6,018 bases of DNA from Planctomycetaceae bacterium. Its GTDB lineage: Bacteria > Planctomycetota > Planctomycetia > Pirellulales > Pirellulaceae. The DNA is taken from NCBI GenBank assembly GCA_007129635.1, contig SKVE01001001.1, positions 1 through 6,018 on the forward strand. Reading direction: 5' to 3'. This document shows, piece after piece, positions 5,599 to 6,018 of this stretch; positions within the stretch are counted from its first letter, which is position 1; the number at the start of each line of letters is the position of its first letter. Under the pieces are notes generated by a model. The model was not told the origin of the DNA. It saw only the letters and a program-made list of their open reading frames with translations, and ran no database searches. Both the position numbers and the translations under genes were made by a program.

Positions 5599-6018
5599 TC
5601 AAACTGGGGTTTCGATGATTCCGAATTTGCGGAGTCTCTTGTAAAAAGCCACACGGCTGATACCCAGTTCCTTGGCGGCCTGGGTGCGGTTGTTATCGTT
5701 TTTGGCCAGGACTTCCATAATCCGCTGGCGTTCGCCATGCTGACGTGCTGAATCCAACTCGTTCCGCACAGGTGTGATGTGAGGAACTGGGTTTGTGTGG
5801 GCGGGGACGTCGACCGCTTGACGGATCATATCCGGCAAGTCGCCGACGTCCAGCGATTCGTGGCGGCACAGCGTAACGGCTCGCTGGATACAGTTTCGCA
5901 ACTCGCGGATGTTTCCGGGCCAATCGTAAGCCATCATGGCATCCAGGGCGGAAAAGGAGATTTCACGTACCGGGCGGCGGGCTTGCTGGGAATAGACACT
6001 TAAGAATTTTTCGGCCAA
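5599..6018 (-). CDS. Sigma-54-dependent transcriptional activator (NtrC/Fis type), C-terminal part, cut by the window edge
   Basis: This is the C-terminus of a bacterial enhancer-binding protein that activates sigma-54 RNA polymerase by ATP hydrolysis. The frame is open to the right edge: the terminal codon reads TTG and is internal, so the start, any receiver or sensor domain and most of the AAA+ domain lie outside. Numbering from the edge, YDWPGNIRELRN (31-42) is the AAA+ C-terminal sensor-II signature, with R38 the conserved arginine. Residues 43-70 finish the domain and 71-92 form a Pro-containing linker. Residues 93-133 are a Fis-type helix-turn-helix, with NRTQAAKELGISRVAFYKRLRKFGI at the DNA-binding end (residues 110-134). 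The signal it responds to and its targets cannot be told from this part. Its stop lies 25 bases from the convergent tRNA-Asp with no obvious terminator between. Confidence 0.93.
   Translation of the reverse strand: MAEKFLSVYSQQARRPVREISFSALDAMMAYDWPGNIRELRNCIQRAVTLCRHESLDVGDLPDMIRQAVDVPAHTNPVPHITPVRNELDSARQHGERQRIMEVLAKNDNNRTQAAKELGISRVAFYKRLRKFGIIETPV

Noticed and set aside
5550..5600. Possible phage or island attachment site at the tRNA 3' end
   Set aside because: I found no repeat of the tRNA 3' sequence elsewhere in the window and no integrase gene nearby.

Overview
The window looks like ordinary chromosome from a GC-rich bacterium. My best guess is Planctomycetota, possibly a Rhodopirellula/Pirellula relative. 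This rests on the combination of genes, the style of the short exported basic protein and the look of the tRNA; it is an inference, since no ribosomal RNA or phylogenetic marker gene is present.

Layout. Bases 1-3394 hold a tight same-strand (+) block. It contains the C-terminal part of an ADP/ATP-dependent NAD(P)H-hydrate dehydratase (nnrD-like, cut by the left edge), a bifunctional riboflavin kinase/FAD synthetase (ribF), a DHH/DHHA1 phosphoesterase of the NrnA type, and an adenylate-kinase-like NMP kinase whose ATG overlaps the preceding stop codon (TGATG). A small minus-strand gene for an exported or lipidated, very basic protein (3447-3716) converges on this block. A 173-base divergent intergenic region with repeated ACGATC/GATCGT words and a TGACG-N3-CGTCA palindrome separates it from a plus-strand class III PLP aminotransferase (3890-5353). 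A 147-base spacer follows, with two inverted repeats and a good sigma-70-type promoter, then a tRNA-Asp(GTC) gene (5501-5574). The right end is filled by the C-terminus of a sigma-54-dependent NtrC-type activator on the minus strand, cut by the right edge and convergent with the tRNA.

How the genes fit together. The first four genes share a cofactor and nucleotide-maintenance theme: repair of damaged NAD(P)H, synthesis of FMN/FAD, breakdown of pAp or short RNA to mononucleotides, and rephosphorylation of NMPs. Their close spacing supports cotranscription. The aminotransferase, the tRNA and the regulator have no evident functional tie to the block or to one another.

I found no mobile element, CRISPR array, defence system or clear new multi-gene system. 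The observations most worth checking are the small exported protein with its structured upstream region, the non-canonical tRNA-Asp anticodon loop, and the adenylate-kinase-like partner of NrnA.
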